From: Streptomyces sp. CB09001
GTDB lineage: Bacteria > Actinomycetota > Actinomycetes > Streptomycetales > Streptomycetaceae
Reading direction: 5' to 3'
DNA length: 64,000 nt
Assembly (NCBI RefSeq): GCF_003369795.1
Contig: NZ_CP026730.1
Span: 5,881,001-5,945,000, forward strand
Shown here: piece by piece, positions 34,877-43,483 of the stretch
Layout of the letters: the number at the start of each line of letters is the position of its first letter
How positions within the stretch are numbered: the stretch's first letter is position 1
Position numbers and translations under genes: made by a program
The notes under the pieces: model-generated
The model's input: only the letters and a program-made list of their open reading frames with translations
Databases searched by the model: none
Told to the model about the DNA's origin: nothing

Positions 34877-35743
34877 TCAGGCGCGCCCGTTCGCGGCGCC
34901 GATCAGCTGCGAGACCTTCACGAAGCGGTAGCCCTGGCGGCGCAGCTCCGGCACCACCGCCCGCACCACCTCCTCGGTCACCGGGGCGGCGCTGCGCGTG
35001 CAGTGCATGACGACGACCGACCCCGGCCGCACCCCGTCGAGCACCTGCCGGGTCACCGCGTCGGCGTCCGTCGCGAAGGCGTCCCCGCTCACCACGTCCC
35101 ACTGCACGGCGGTGACCCCGGTGGCCGACAGCTCCTCGAGGGCCGCCTTGTCGTAGCAGCCGCCGGGGAAGCGGAAGTACGGCATCGGGTTCGGCACCCC
35201 GGCCTTCTCGAACGCCGTGTACGCCCGCTCCAGGTCCGAGCGCATGCGGTCCTTGGAGACGGTGGGCAGGCCGTAGCAGTCGTCGGTGTAGGCGTAGTGG
35301 CTGTAGGAGTGGTTGGCGATCTCGAACCGCGGGTCCCGGCCGATCGAGCGGGCCTCGTCCGGGTACTCCTCGGCCCAGCGGCCGGTCATGAACACCGTGG
35401 CCGGCACCTTCAGCTCCCGCAGCGCCGCGATCAGCCCCGGGTTGTCGAACCGCTCGCCCGACGCCGCCCGCGGCCCCTGGTCGGCGGTCATGTCGGCGTC
35501 GAAGGTGAGGGCGACCTGCTTGCCGTCCTTGGTGCCGCCCGTGCGCGGGCCGTGCTCGAAGACGGGCGTCAGACCCGCGGGGCCGGGGGCGAGGGTGGGC
35601 GTCCGGGCGGACGAGGAGGAGGGGGACGGGGCGGGGGCGGTGGGTGCCGGGCGGGGGGTCTGGTCGGCCCCGGTGGTTCCGCAGGCGGCGAGGGCGGCGC
35701 CCAGGACACAGAGCGCGGTGGCACGTCGTACGAGAGTGATCAC
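34877..35743 (-). CDS. Polysaccharide deacetylase family lipoprotein
   Basis: The 288-residue protein has a lipobox LAAC (Cys21) and a Thr/Pro/Ser linker. Its NodB-type carbohydrate esterase 4 domain has motif 1 LTFDADM (second position Ala rather than the usual Asp), motif 2 HSYSH, and motif 3 RFPGGCYD. Metal ligands are therefore largely present. Such enzymes remove N-acetyl groups from chitin or peptidoglycan-like polymers at the cell surface. It is a single gene, in the same direction as the Rieske oxidoreductase gene upstream. Confidence 0.88.
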   Translation of the reverse strand: MITLVRRATALCVLGAALAACGTTGADQTPRPAPTAPAPSPSSSSARTPTLAPGPAGLTPVFEHGPRTGGTKDGKQVALTFDADMTADQGPRAASGERFDNPGLIAALRELKVPATVFMTGRWAEEYPDEARSIGRDPRFEIANHSYSHYAYTDDCYGLPTVSKDRMRSDLERAYTAFEKAGVPNPMPYFRFPGGCYDKAALEELSATGVTAVQWDVVSGDAFATDADAVTRQVLDGVRPGSVVVMHCTRSAAPVTEEVVRAVVPELRRQGYRFVKVSQLIGAANGRA

Positions 35744-35833
35744 CGTACGAACGTAGGAGTGGGATGTTCGGTTTGTATGACTATGAGGGGTGACGTGCCG
35801 CCTCGGTCACCCGCCCGGCTCAGATCCCGGGCG

Positions 35834-37357
35834 TCAGATGTCCCGCCGCTCCAGCGGCTTGGTCGCCGGGCCCTCCAGCACCTTGCCGTCCGTGCCGAAG
35901 CGGGAGCCGTGGCAGGGGCACTCCCAGGCGCGTTCGGCCGCGTTGAAGTCGACCAGGCAGCCCAGGTGGGTGCAGCGCGGCGAGACGGCGTGCAGGGCGC
36001 CCTCCTCGTCCCGGTAGACCGCGACCCGGTCGCCGCCCGCCCGGACCACCGCGCCCTCGCCCGGCGGCAGCGCCTCCACCGGCGGAGTGGGCCGCAGCCG
36101 GTCGCCGACGAAGTGCCGGGCCACCTCGGCCTGCGTCTTGAGCAACGCGGGCGCCTCACGCACCGCCGTGCGCAGTCGGCGCGGGTCGTACAGCCCGCTC
36201 CACGCGCACTCCTCGCCGGTGATCTGCGCGGTGAGCAGCCGGCCCGACATCATGCCGCCGCTCAGACCCCAGCCGCCGAAGCCGGTGGCGACGTACGTGT
36301 GGTGCGCGCCCGGGTGCAGCGGGCCGACCATCGGCACGGTGTCGGTGGGGTCGATGTCCTGGGTGGCCCAGGCATGGGTGCGCTCGACGCCGGGGAAGTG
36401 CTCGTCCGCCCAGGCGGCGAGGGTCTCGAAGCGCTCGCGGGTGTCGCCCGTGCCGGGGGTGAAGTGCTCGCCGGTGACGACGAGCAGGCGGCGGCCCGCG
36501 TCGGCCAGCGGTGCCGTGCGCACCGAGCGGGTGTTCTCCTCCGGCGTGATGTACATACCGTCGACGTCGCGGTCCGCCTCGACGGTCCCGGCGACGACCA
36601 GTTCGCGGCGCGGGGAGAGGCGGGCGAAGAGCAGGGCCCGGTCGAAGATCGGATAGTGGGTGGCCACCACGACGTCCCGGGCGGTGACCGTCGCCCCCGC
36701 CTCCGTCCTCACCCGGCACGGCTCGCTCTCGTCCAGACCCTGGACGGTGGTGCCCTCGAAGATCCGCCCGCCGCGCGCCTCCAGGTCCGCGGCGAGGGCC
36801 AGCAGGTACTTGACGGGGTGGAGCTGGGCCTGCCCGGTCACCTTCACGGCGCCCGCCACCGGGAACGGCAGCCCGGTCTCCGTCACGAACGACGCGGGCA
36901 GCCCCGCCTCCTCGGCCGCGGCCGCCTCGGCGCGCAGCTCGTCCACGCGGCCCGGGTCGCGGACGTACGTGTAGGCGTCCCGGGTCTCCCAGTCGCAGTC
37001 GATGCCCAGCTCGGCGACGATCCCGGCGGCGTGCTCGATCGCCTCGGACTGCGAGCGGGCGTACAGCCGGGCGCCCTCGGGGCCGCGCGTGCGGCGCAGC
37101 CTGTCGTAGACCAGGGTGTGCAGGACGGTCAGCTTGGCGCTGGTGTACCCGGTGACCCCGGCGGCGACCCGCCCGGCCTCCAGCACCGCCACGCTCCGCC
37201 CGGCCCGGGTCAGCTCCCAGGCCGAGCTGAGCCCGGCGACACCGGCGCCGATCACGGCGACGTCGACGTCGAGATCCTCCGCGAGCGCGGGGCGGGCCGC
37301 GCCGCCCGGTGCCGTCTGAAGCCAGTACGAGTCGCTGACCTGCACGTTCTGAGTCAT
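35834..37357 (-). CDS. FAD-dependent oxidoreductase with C-terminal Rieske domain
   Basis: The 507-residue protein starts with a DAO-type FAD fold (AVIGAGVAGLSSAWEL about residue 32) and ends with a Rieske [2Fe-2S] domain: CTHLGCLVDF and CPCHGSRF supply the Cys-x-His and Cys-x2-His ligands. Such fusions likely pass electrons from a substrate amine or alcohol through flavin to the cluster. ATG 37357 (MTQNVQ) is preferred; ATG 37375 adds six residues. The cellular partner is unknown. Confidence 0.88.
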   Translation of the reverse strand: MTQNVQVSDSYWLQTAPGGAARPALAEDLDVDVAVIGAGVAGLSSAWELTRAGRSVAVLEAGRVAAGVTGYTSAKLTVLHTLVYDRLRRTRGPEGARLYARSQSEAIEHAAGIVAELGIDCDWETRDAYTYVRDPGRVDELRAEAAAAEEAGLPASFVTETGLPFPVAGAVKVTGQAQLHPVKYLLALAADLEARGGRIFEGTTVQGLDESEPCRVRTEAGATVTARDVVVATHYPIFDRALLFARLSPRRELVVAGTVEADRDVDGMYITPEENTRSVRTAPLADAGRRLLVVTGEHFTPGTGDTRERFETLAAWADEHFPGVERTHAWATQDIDPTDTVPMVGPLHPGAHHTYVATGFGGWGLSGGMMSGRLLTAQITGEECAWSGLYDPRRLRTAVREAPALLKTQAEVARHFVGDRLRPTPPVEALPPGEGAVVRAGGDRVAVYRDEEGALHAVSPRCTHLGCLVDFNAAERAWECPCHGSRFGTDGKVLEGPATKPLERRDI

Positions 37358-37426
37358 GCGGCCCGGGTACCCCATGGTCGCGGCTTCAGTGACCGGACGG
37401 CGCGCCCCGCCCGCGTCCCCGGGCCG

Positions 37427-38824
37427 CTACTTGCGCCAGGGCCCCGTCACCGCGAAGGTGGTGCCCGGCGTGTAGCAGTTGACGTACATCGTGTCGCCGT
37501 CGGGGGAGAAGGTGACACCGGCGAACTCACCCCACTCCGGCTCCTCCTCCGTCCCGATGTTCTGGGCGCCGCGGGCCATCGCGTACACCTCGCCGCGCCG
37601 GGTCACGCCGAAGACGTGCTGGGCGCCGTTTCCGTCCTCGCAGACCATCAGGCCACCGCTGGGGGCCAGGCAGATGTTGTCGGGGGACTCGCCCGGCAGC
37701 TGGAGGTCGGTGTCCGGACCGAAGACGATCACCAGGGTGAGGCGCCGCCGCTCGGGGTCGTAGCGCCAGATCTGGCCGTAGTGGTCGGCCGCCGAGCCCT
37801 CGTCGCTGTGGGCGAAGGACGACACGAAGTACACGCTCCGCCCGCCCCAGTAGCAGCCCTCCAGCTTCTGCGCGTGGGTGATGCCGCCCCGGCCGAAGTC
37901 CTGGAAGCGGATGGGCGTCCCGGCCGCCAGCGGGTCGGGCACGTCCACCCATTCGATGCGGTCGAAGGTCGCGCCCGTCTCCTGGATCGAGGACAGGTCG
38001 GGCACTCCGGGCACGCGCATCGCCTGGAGCCTGCCGCCCGCCCGAAGCGAGCCCCGGCCGCCCAGCGGCTTCTCGGGCAGGAACCGGTAGAAGAGGCCGA
38101 ACGGCCGCTCGAAGGCGTCCTCCGTCTCGTAGACGACCCCGCGCCGCGGGTCGACGGCGATCGCCTCGTGCTGGAAGCGGCCCATCGCGGTCAGCGGCAC
38201 CGCCCCGGTGCGGTGCGGGTCGACCGGGTCGACCTCGAAGATGAAGCCGTGGTCCTTGGTGTAGCCCTTGGTCCCGGCCTTGTCCTCGGTCTCCTCGCAG
38301 GTCAGCCAGGTGTGCCAGGGGGTGGGACCGCCCGCGCAGTTGACGGCCGTACCGGCGATCGCGACCCGCTCGGACAGGACGTGGTTGCGGGAGTCCAGCT
38401 CCAGCGCCGTACAGCCGCCCTTGCCCTCCGGGTCGTAGGTGAGGCCCTCGACCGTCGGGACGGGGACGCGGCCGTCCTCGCGGTTCTCGTGGTTGCGGAC
38501 GAGGTGGGTGGTGCGGCCGTGTCTGCCGGAGGAACGCCCCGGGAAGGCGGACATGCCGTCGTGGTTGGAGGGCACCGGGCCCTCCCCGGAGCGCAGCCGG
38601 TCGCCCTCGCGGGACAGCACCCGGTAGCGGAAGCCCTTGGGCAGGTCCAGCAGCCCGTCGGGGTCGGGGACCAGGGGGCCGTAGCCGGTGTGGCCGAGGG
38701 ACTGGGCGGCGGCGGTGCCGGTGAAGAGTTCGGAGAGGGCGCCGGTGAAGGCGATGCCTGCGCCCAGGGCTCCGGTACGGGCGAGCACCTGGCGGCGGGT
38801 CGCCGCGCTGTGGGACGTGGACAT
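37427..38824 (-). CDS. PhoX-type alkaline phosphatase (DUF839), TAT-exported
   Basis: The 465-residue protein begins with a twin-arginine signal (TRRQVLARTGALGAGIAFTG). The DUF839/PhoX region includes VRNHENRED, LTCEETEDKAGTKGYTKDHG, and the C-terminal NICLAPSGGLMVCEDGNG. PhoX enzymes are calcium/iron-dependent phosphatases that scavenge phosphate outside the cell. I see no clear PHO box directly upstream. It is a single gene. Confidence 0.88.
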   Translation of the reverse strand: MSTSHSAATRRQVLARTGALGAGIAFTGALSELFTGTAAAQSLGHTGYGPLVPDPDGLLDLPKGFRYRVLSREGDRLRSGEGPVPSNHDGMSAFPGRSSGRHGRTTHLVRNHENREDGRVPVPTVEGLTYDPEGKGGCTALELDSRNHVLSERVAIAGTAVNCAGGPTPWHTWLTCEETEDKAGTKGYTKDHGFIFEVDPVDPHRTGAVPLTAMGRFQHEAIAVDPRRGVVYETEDAFERPFGLFYRFLPEKPLGGRGSLRAGGRLQAMRVPGVPDLSSIQETGATFDRIEWVDVPDPLAAGTPIRFQDFGRGGITHAQKLEGCYWGGRSVYFVSSFAHSDEGSAADHYGQIWRYDPERRRLTLVIVFGPDTDLQLPGESPDNICLAPSGGLMVCEDGNGAQHVFGVTRRGEVYAMARGAQNIGTEEEPEWGEFAGVTFSPDGDTMYVNCYTPGTTFAVTGPWRK

Positions 38825-38913
38825 GGGGAAACCTTCCTGCTGGCGGACAGGACTGTGACCCCGCTGTGTCTATCACCTGCCAGGAGTCCCGGGAACCACG
38901 CGCGTAGCTCGTG

Positions 38914-39702
38914 TCACCGCTCGACCGGGTGATCGACCGGGTGCTCCTGCGCCCTCTCCAGGAACCGCAGCAGCTCCACGGGGAAGGGCAGCACCAGGGT
39001 GGAGTTCTTCTCGGCGGCCACCGCCACGACCGTCTGGAGCAACCGCAGTTGCAGGGCCGCGGGCGTCTCGGACATCTCCCGGGCCGCCTCCGCGAGCACC
39101 TTCGACGCCTGCAGTTCGGCGTCGGCGTTGATCACCCGGGCGCGCCGCTCCCGGTCCGCCTCGGCCTGGCGGGCCATCGAGCGCTTCATGGTGTCCGGCA
39201 GGGACACGTCCTTGATCTCGACCCGGTCGATCTGCACGCCCCAGCCGACCGCGGGACTGTCGATCATCAGCTCAAGCCCCTGGTTCAGCTTCTCCCGGTC
39301 GGACAGCAGATCGTCCAGATCGCTCTTGCCGATGATGGAGCGCAGCGAGGTCTGGGCCATCTGCGAGACGGCGAACCGGAAGTCCTCGACCCGGACCAGC
39401 GCGTTGGCCGCGTCGACCACCTTGAAGTACACGACCGCGTCCACCCGCACCGTGACGTTGTCGCGGGTGATGCCCTCCTGGGCGGGCACGGGCAGCGTGA
39501 TGATCTGCATGTTCACCTTGTGCAGCCGGTCCACGAACGGCACGATCATCGTGAACCCGGGACCGCGCGCCTGCCCCGCGAGCCGTCCGAGCCGGAAGAC
39601 CACCCCGCGCTCGTACTGCTTGACGACCCGTGCCGCCGAGGCGACGTACAGGACGCCCGCGCTGCCGACGGCGGCGGCCGCGGTCAGAAGCTCCTGGACC
39701 AT
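38914..39702 (-). CDS. Slipin/stomatin-like SPFH domain protein
   Basis: The 262-residue protein has an N-terminal membrane segment (AAAVGSAGVLYVAS), then the SPFH/Band 7 domain with the stomatin signature YERGVVFRLGRL, GPGFTMIVPFVDRLHKV and VDAVVYFKV, and a C-terminal coiled region AEADRERRARVINADAEL. Slipins form membrane-associated oligomers thought to organise membranes. ATG 39702 has GAGGAGG six bases upstream. It is in the same direction as the SulP remnant upstream (101-bp gap). Confidence 0.92.
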   Translation of the reverse strand: MVQELLTAAAAVGSAGVLYVASAARVVKQYERGVVFRLGRLAGQARGPGFTMIVPFVDRLHKVNMQIITLPVPAQEGITRDNVTVRVDAVVYFKVVDAANALVRVEDFRFAVSQMAQTSLRSIIGKSDLDDLLSDREKLNQGLELMIDSPAVGWGVQIDRVEIKDVSLPDTMKRSMARQAEADRERRARVINADAELQASKVLAEAAREMSETPAALQLRLLQTVVAVAAEKNSTLVLPFPVELLRFLERAQEHPVDHPVER

Positions 39703-39803
39703 GACGACCTCCTCGCTCGGAGGACGGTTTTCACCCTTACTGTCACGATAGGCCCGCCGCCGGGCCGGGGGCCATGCCCCGGGGCCCGGCGGCGGACTCC
39801 CCG

Positions 39804-40844
39804 CTACACCCCGGCCTTCTCCGGTTCCGTGACCTTCACCGGATCCGTGCCGGTGGCGCTGTGCCGTTCGGCCCAGTTCTCCAGGGCCGTGCGGCAGGCG
39901 TGGTCCAGGTGGTGCAGCCCGGACAGGTCCAGCTCGACCGGGCGGTCCTGCGGCAGCGCCTCCAGGCCCTCCAGGATCTTCGGCAGCCGCAGGAAGGTCG
40001 CGTTGCCGGTCAGATGGGCCTGGACGGGGCCCGCGCCCTTGTCGACGATCTCCAGCTTGAGGTGCGAGGCCTCCCAGGCGGTCTTGACCACGGACAGGGC
40101 CAGACCGATCAGCACCCCCTCGAACATGTTGACCGCGACGATCGAGACGGCCGTGACCACCAGGATCAGCGCCTCGCCCCGGTGGTCGCGCCACAGCGGC
40201 AGGATGCTGCGGAACGGGATCAGCTTCCAGCCCGCGTGCACCAGGATGCCCGCCAGCGCGGGCAGCGGGATCAGGCCCAGTACGGACGGCAGCAGCGCCG
40301 CGAACAGCAGCAGCCACACACCGTGCAGCACCCGGGACGCCTTGGTGCGGGCCCCCGCGGCCACGTTGGCGGAGCTGCGCACGATGACCGCGGTCATCGG
40401 CAGCGCGCCGAGGACGCCGCACACGGTGTTGCCCGCGCCCTGCGCCATCAGCTCCTTGTCGTACTCGGTGCGCGGCCCGTCGTGCAGCCGGTCCACCGCC
40501 GCGGCGCTGAACAGGCTCTCCGCCGAGGCGATCAGTGTGAAGGCGACGATCGTGCCGAGCAGGCCCACGCTCGCCAGCTCGCCGAAGGCGTCGGCGCCGG
40601 GCGGCTGGATCACGTCCAGCAGGCCGCTCACCTCGACGGTCGCGACCGACAGTCCGAACGCCGCCGTGATGGCCGTGGCCAGACCGACCGCGGCCAGCGC
40701 CCCCGGCACGGTCCGCGCCCGCTTCGGCAGCCGCTTCCACAGCACCATCACGGCGACGGTGCCCGCGCCCAGGGCGAGCGAGGTCAGCGCCTCGGTGCTG
40801 CCCAGCGCGTCGGCGGCGGCCCCGGGCAGCCCGGTGAGCAGTCT
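39804..40844 (-). pseudogene. SulP-family anion transporter remnant lacking its N-terminal half
   Basis: The frame is open for 347 codons from the TAG at 40847-40845 to the stop at 39804. It matches the middle and end of a SulP transporter: SLFSAAAVDRLHDGPRTEYD, MTAVIVRSSANVAAGARTK, MFEGVLIGLALSVVKTAWEA, then a STAS domain (ELDLSGLHHLDHACRTALE). The first about 200 residues and their membrane helices are missing, because the sequence joins directly to a decayed carbonic anhydrase gene. An ATG at 40751 could start a truncated product, but transport function is unlikely. Confidence 0.8.
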
Positions 40845-40847
40845 CTA

Positions 40848-41317
40848 GGAACGGTAGGAGCGCAGGCGTAGTGACTGCGCGAGGGATGCGGTGCTGTACG
40901 GCCTCGGTGACCAACGGGTTGGCGGGGTCGCACGGTTCCAACTCTCCTGCCGCCGTGCGCCGGCCAGTCCCGTACGGCGGGCACGGCGGTCAGGTCGTCG
41001 CCGCGCACCAGCGCGCCGACGGCGCCGCAGTGCGAGTGGCCGCAGACCACGATGTCGCCGACGCCGAGGACCTGGACGGCGTACTCGACGGTGGCCGCCT
41101 CGCCGGAGGGGTGCTCGGTTCCGTAGGGCGGGACGATGTTGCCCGCGGTGCGCAGTTCGAAGAGCTGGCCGGGCCGGGCGCCCGTGATCAGGGCGGGCAC
41201 CACCCGGGAGTCGGAGCAGGTGATGAACAGGACGTCGGGCGACTGGCCTTCGGCGTGCCCGGTGAACTCCTCAGGGCGCTGTCCGAACGTACGGGCGTTG
41301 TCGATGAGGGGTTGCAT
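40848..41317 (-). pseudogene. Beta-carbonic anhydrase gene with frameshifts and lost 3' end
   Basis: ATG 41317 with AGGAGG opens a clear beta-carbonic anhydrase: FITCSDSRVV (Cys34, Asp36, Arg38) and VCGHSHCGAVGA (His94, Cys97) are the zinc and catalytic residues. Similarity stops near residue 118 (about 40963). Family-like sequence resumes in another frame (AGELEPCDPANPLVTEAV) and then in a third (AQSLRLRSY) before a junction at about 40846 with the SulP remnant. About 50 C-terminal residues are absent. Two indels plus a truncation point to inactivation. Confidence 0.8.
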
Positions 41318-41409
41318 GATGCGGTTTCCTCCTGGCGCGCCGTGGGGGCGCGTCGGACGGGTGGGACAGAGGTGGGGGATGTGCCGGTGGTCCGGTCCGG
41401 TCCGGTCCG

Positions 41410-41811
41410 TCAGCAGCGGAAGACCTGGAGCGCCGCGGGGGCGTGGTCCGTCGTGGATCTCGGCCGGTGCTCGGTGGCACGGCCGGACGTGACGGAGTCG
41501 GGCGCCTGCGGGGTGGTCTGCCGCGCCAGCGGGTGGCGAGGGGTGCCGGACTGCGGTGCGGCGGTGGTGCGGTGGCGGTCGCGGACGCGCGGCTCGGTGG
41601 TCGGCCCGCCCGGGTGACCGCCCTCGCGGCAGGTGACGGTCTCGTCGTGCGGCACCGTGCCGGAGGGGATGGTTCCGGGACGGGCGTGGGCCACGGCTTC
41701 ACCGCTTGTATGCGCGGATGCGAAGGACGCGGTGGGAGCGAAGAACTGGAGCGCGAACAGGACGGGGGCGAGGGTCGCGACCACGGTGCGGGCCGCCGTA
41801 CGTCGGTGCAC
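41410..41811 (-). CDS. Small secreted protein of unknown function
   Basis: The 133-residue product has a signal peptide (VVATLAPVLFALQFFAPTASFASA) and a mature part rich in Thr, Arg, Pro and His with the C-terminal ending ALQVFRC. GTG 41811 has the ribosome site GGGAGGGGG about five bases upstream. I recall similar short secreted proteins upstream of carbonic anhydrase/SulP genes in Streptomyces, but cannot confirm that. It is 92 bp upstream of the broken carbonic anhydrase gene, and a phased repeat array lies in front of it. Confidence 0.7.
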   Translation of the reverse strand: MHRRTAARTVVATLAPVLFALQFFAPTASFASAHTSGEAVAHARPGTIPSGTVPHDETVTCREGGHPGGPTTEPRVRDRHRTTAAPQSGTPRHPLARQTTPQAPDSVTSGRATEHRPRSTTDHAPAALQVFRC

Positions 41812-41858
41812 GGGGCCCCCTCCCAGGCGGTTCCTGCCGCTCGCACATGCCGGGGACA

Positions 41859-41919
41859 GGTCAATGCCCGGCAAAAGCACGGTCAATGCATGGTCAATGC
41901 GCGGTCAATGCGCGGTCAA
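41859..41919 (-). promoter_or_regulatory. Phased GGTCA repeats (PHO-box-like) upstream of the secreted-protein gene
   Basis: GGTCAATGC occurs at 41859, 41881, 41892 and 41903, and GGTCAA at 41914. The spacings are 22, 11, 11 and 11 bp. PhoP operators in Streptomyces consist of 11-nt direct repeat units with a G(G/T)TCA core, which this array matches in core and period though not in the outer bases. On the other strand each unit reads TTGACC. It lies 48-108 bp upstream of the GTG 41811 start. Confidence 0.55.
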
Positions 41920-41925
41920 GAAACA

Positions 41926-41959
41926 CGTTAACCCTGCAAAGGACTTTGCAGGGTTAACG
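41926..41959 (-). terminator. 34-bp inverted repeat after zapE
   Basis: Two perfect 16-base arms (41926-41941 and 41944-41959; core GTTAACCCTGCAAAG) flank a two-base spacer. On the minus strand it is followed by the T-rich TGTTTCTT. It lies about 60 bp after the zapE stop, so a terminator is the simplest reading; it could also be an operator next to the repeat array. Confidence 0.6.
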
Positions 41960-42021
41960 GGGCGTTACGTGCCGGAGAGAGCCTCAAAATGGCGGCTGGG
42001 TTGGCGGGAACCGACCGTTCC

Positions 42022-43134
42022 TCAGGGCGTGTCCACCAGCCGCGCCGCGTCCCGGGCCAGTGCGGTGAGCCGGGAGATCGCCCGGAAGTACTTCTTGCGG
42101 TACCCGCCCTTCAGCATCTCCTCGCCGAACAGCCGGTCGAAGGGCAGCCCGGCGGCCAGGACGGGCACCTCGCGGTCGTAGAGCCGGTCCGCGAGCACCA
42201 CGAGCCGCAGCGCCGTCGACTGGTCCGGTACCGGGTGCACGCCGGTGAGGCACACCGCCGTCAGACCGTCGGTCAGGGCGCCGTAGCGGCTGGGGTGGAC
42301 GCGGGCGAGATGGTCGAGGAGGGCGGCGAAGTCGTCCAGGGAGGCACCCTCGGTGGCCCGCGCCGCCCGGGTCACCTGCTCGTCGGAGTACGGCGCCGGG
42401 GCCTCGGGCAGACCGCGGTGGCGGTAGTCCTCGCCGTCGATGCGCAGGGCGCGGAAGTGGGCGGACAGGCCCTGGATCTCGCGCAGGAAGTCGGCCGCCG
42501 CGAACCGGCCCTCGCCGAGCTTGCCCGGCAGCGTGTTGGAGGTGGCGGCGAGCGCCACACCGGCCTCCACGAGCCGGGCGAGCAGGCTGGAGACGAGGAC
42601 GGTGTCGCCCGGGTCGTCCAGCTCGAACTCGTCGATGCACAGCAGACGGTGCCCGGACAGGGTCTGCACGGTCTGCTGGAAGCCGAGGGCGCCGACGAGG
42701 TTGGTCAGCTCCACGAAGGTGCCGAAGGCCTTGCGGGAGGGCTCGGCGGGGGTGGCGTGCCACAGGGAGGCCAGCAGGTGGGTCTTGCCGACGCCGTAAC
42801 CGCCGTCGAGGTAGACGCCGCGGGGTCCGGCCGGGGTCTTCGGCGCCTTGCCGCGGCCCAGCCCGAAGAAGCCGCGCCTGCCGCCTCCCGTGCCGGGCGC
42901 CTCGCCCAGCCCGCCCGCGAAGTCCTCCAGGACCCGGACGGCCTCGCTCTGGCTGGGCTGGTTCGGATCCGGGATGTACGTGCCGAAGCGGACCGAGTCG
43001 AAACGGGGCGGGGGCACCATCTCGGCGACCAGGCGGTCCGCAGGGACACGGGGCTCGCGGGCGCACAGGGAGACCGTGGCCGGAGCCGTCCCGGTTATCG
43101 GAGCGGGGACGGAGGCGGGAGAGGAGGACGACAC
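42022..43134 (-). CDS. zapE: Cell division protein ZapE (AFG1-like AAA ATPase)
   Basis: The 370-residue protein has VPPPRFDSVRFGTYIPDPNQ typical of ZapE, Walker A GGYGVGKTHLL, Walker B LLCIDEFELDDPGD, and the sensor ATSNTLPGKLGEGRF. AFG1/ZapE ATPases act in division-ring turnover or protein quality control. The start GTG 43134 (V-S-S-S-S) is chosen by family resemblance (PADRLVAEMVPPPRF follows); there is only a weak ribosome site, and the longer Pro-rich reading upstream crosses a minisatellite. Confidence 0.9.
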   Translation of the reverse strand: MSSSSPASVPAPITGTAPATVSLCAREPRVPADRLVAEMVPPPRFDSVRFGTYIPDPNQPSQSEAVRVLEDFAGGLGEAPGTGGGRRGFFGLGRGKAPKTPAGPRGVYLDGGYGVGKTHLLASLWHATPAEPSRKAFGTFVELTNLVGALGFQQTVQTLSGHRLLCIDEFELDDPGDTVLVSSLLARLVEAGVALAATSNTLPGKLGEGRFAAADFLREIQGLSAHFRALRIDGEDYRHRGLPEAPAPYSDEQVTRAARATEGASLDDFAALLDHLARVHPSRYGALTDGLTAVCLTGVHPVPDQSTALRLVVLADRLYDREVPVLAAGLPFDRLFGEEMLKGGYRKKYFRAISRLTALARDAARLVDTP

Positions 43135-43217
43135 GGTACTCAATGGTAGGGCCTGCGCGGAGGGCCTCGTCGTCGGCCGGGGGGCGGGGCGGGCGGGGCA
43201 CGGCGCGGGCGGGGATC

Positions 43218-43315
43218 GGGAGGCGGGGATCGGGAGGCGGGCCACGGGAGGCGGGCCACGGGAGGCGGGGCGCGGGAGGCGGGGCACGGGAGGCGGGGCG
43301 CGGGAGGCGGGGCAC
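43218..43315. repeat. 14-bp minisatellite, seven units, between zapE and the RibD-type gene
   Basis: GGGAGGCGGG followed by four variable bases (GATC, CCAC, CCAC, GCGC, GCAC, GCGC, GCAC) repeats with an exact 14-bp period from 43218. The 349-bp gap 43135-43483 holds nothing else recognisable apart from promoters for its two flanking genes. Confidence 0.9.
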
Positions 43316-43483
43316 GGTGCCGGGTGCCCGTGCGGCGGGACGCTGCGGTGGTGGGTCCCGGGGGACGCCGGGCGGCGCGGTGGCCGGCGCGGGTTCGGCG
43401 CCGTGGGTGCGGTGTGCATGTGGGGGTGGGCAGGGCTCCGGCCTGCGCGGTTGGGGTGGCGGGTGCGTGGAACACTGCACCCC

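Noticed and set aside
37427..38824. PHO box upstream of the PhoX-type gene
   Set aside because: Only a single GGTCA unit is visible in the short upstream gap, without the second direct repeat needed for a PhoP operator.
39804..41317. Natural fusion of carbonic anhydrase and SulP
   Set aside because: Known fusions have the transporter first and the anhydrase last; here the order is reversed, the frame changes twice and a TAG stands at the junction.
43218..43315. CRISPR-like array
   Set aside because: The period is only 14 bp with four variable bases; there are no spacers of normal length and no cas genes.
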